Positions 5,237 through 5,411 of a stretch of 5,411 nt of DNA are shown in pieces. Made by a program: the position numbers and the translations under genes. The DNA lies in the NCBI GenBank assembly GCA_012797915.1, contig JAAZOE010000280.1, positions 1 to 5,411 of the forward strand. The letters run 5' to 3'. Numbering within the stretch: position 1 is the stretch's first letter; every line of letters starts with the position of its first letter. This DNA comes from Candidatus Zixiibacteriota bacterium. Lineage in GTDB: Bacteria; Zixibacteria; MSB-5A5; GN15; JAAZOE01. The notes under the pieces were generated by a model, which made no database searches, had not been told where the DNA came from, and was given only the letters and a program-made list of their open reading frames with translations.

Positions 5237-5411
5237 CTATTTCAAAAGCAGCATTTTCCGAGCCCGGACGGCGCTATCGGCCTGCAGGCGGTAAAAATAC
5301 ACCCCGGTCGCCGCCGGTCGACCGGCGTCATCCGTCCCGTCCCATGTGATCCGATACGATCCTGCTTCCTTCGGGCCATGGACCAGCGTGCGGACGGTTT
5401 GGCCCAGGAGA
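5237..5411 (-). CDS. C-terminal end of a secreted protein with FlgD-like Ig / T9SS-type sorting domain (partial)
   Basis: Only the last 57 codons and the TAG stop (5237-5239) are in the window; the rest lies beyond the right edge. The visible part begins LLGQTVRTLVHG, then AGSYRITWDGTDDAGRPAATG, then VYFYRLQAD and ends ARKMLLLK. This is the characteristic C-terminal beta-sandwich called FlgD Ig-like or type IX secretion sorting domain: the sequence order LLGQxVRTLV, WDGxDxxGRxxxxGVYFYRL and a final basic KMLLLK matches closely. Such domains sit at the end of large extracellular or surface proteins in Bacteroidetes and related phyla and mark them for secretion. The N-terminal function cannot be known from here. 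A strong terminator follows. The identification of the domain is confident, the secretion route is inferred. Confidence 0.88.
   Translation of the reverse strand, partial: LLGQTVRTLVHGPKEAGSYRITWDGTDDAGRPAATGVYFYRLQADSAVRARKMLLLK

Overview
The window is about 5.4 kb of moderately GC-rich bacterial DNA in which every gene I can support lies on the minus strand, so the text follows transcription from right to left. The taxon cannot be read directly. Two features suggest an uncultured lineage of the FCB or Zixibacteria-like kind: the cut gene at the right edge ends in a FlgD/T9SS-type C-terminal domain, and a large regulator carries a C-terminal DUF4388 (PATAN) domain. This placement is an inference.

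Right edge (5184-5411): the last 57 codons of a secreted or surface protein, followed by a strong intrinsic terminator. Next (4926-5165): a weak promoter candidate and a leader of about 200 nt with two hairpins. Then a 690-residue multidomain protein (2853-4925): the C-terminal part of a GspE/PilB N-terminal domain, a pseudo-receiver, a degenerate HD-GYP-like domain, a second pseudo-receiver and a DUF4388/PATAN domain. It has no output ATPase and no intact catalytic site, so it looks like a signalling scaffold. A clear terminator at 2781-2815 closes this unit.

Middle (2541-2780): an AT-rich regulatory region with three adjacent inverted repeats just upstream of a small YozG-type XRE regulator. 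This regulator probably heads a five-gene unit (808-2539): XRE regulator, multi-spanning membrane protein (200 aa), two small membrane proteins (89 and 84 aa) and a soluble 57-aa protein, with gaps of 32-76 nt and mostly good ribosome binding sites. A weak terminator at 772-799 follows. The cassette resembles in layout the known pairing of YozG-type regulators with DUF2975 membrane proteins, but the membrane proteins here are ones I do not recognise. The likely logic is an autoregulated membrane or envelope-stress module; its function is unknown.

Left (1-771): nearly 800 bases with no gene I can support on either strand.
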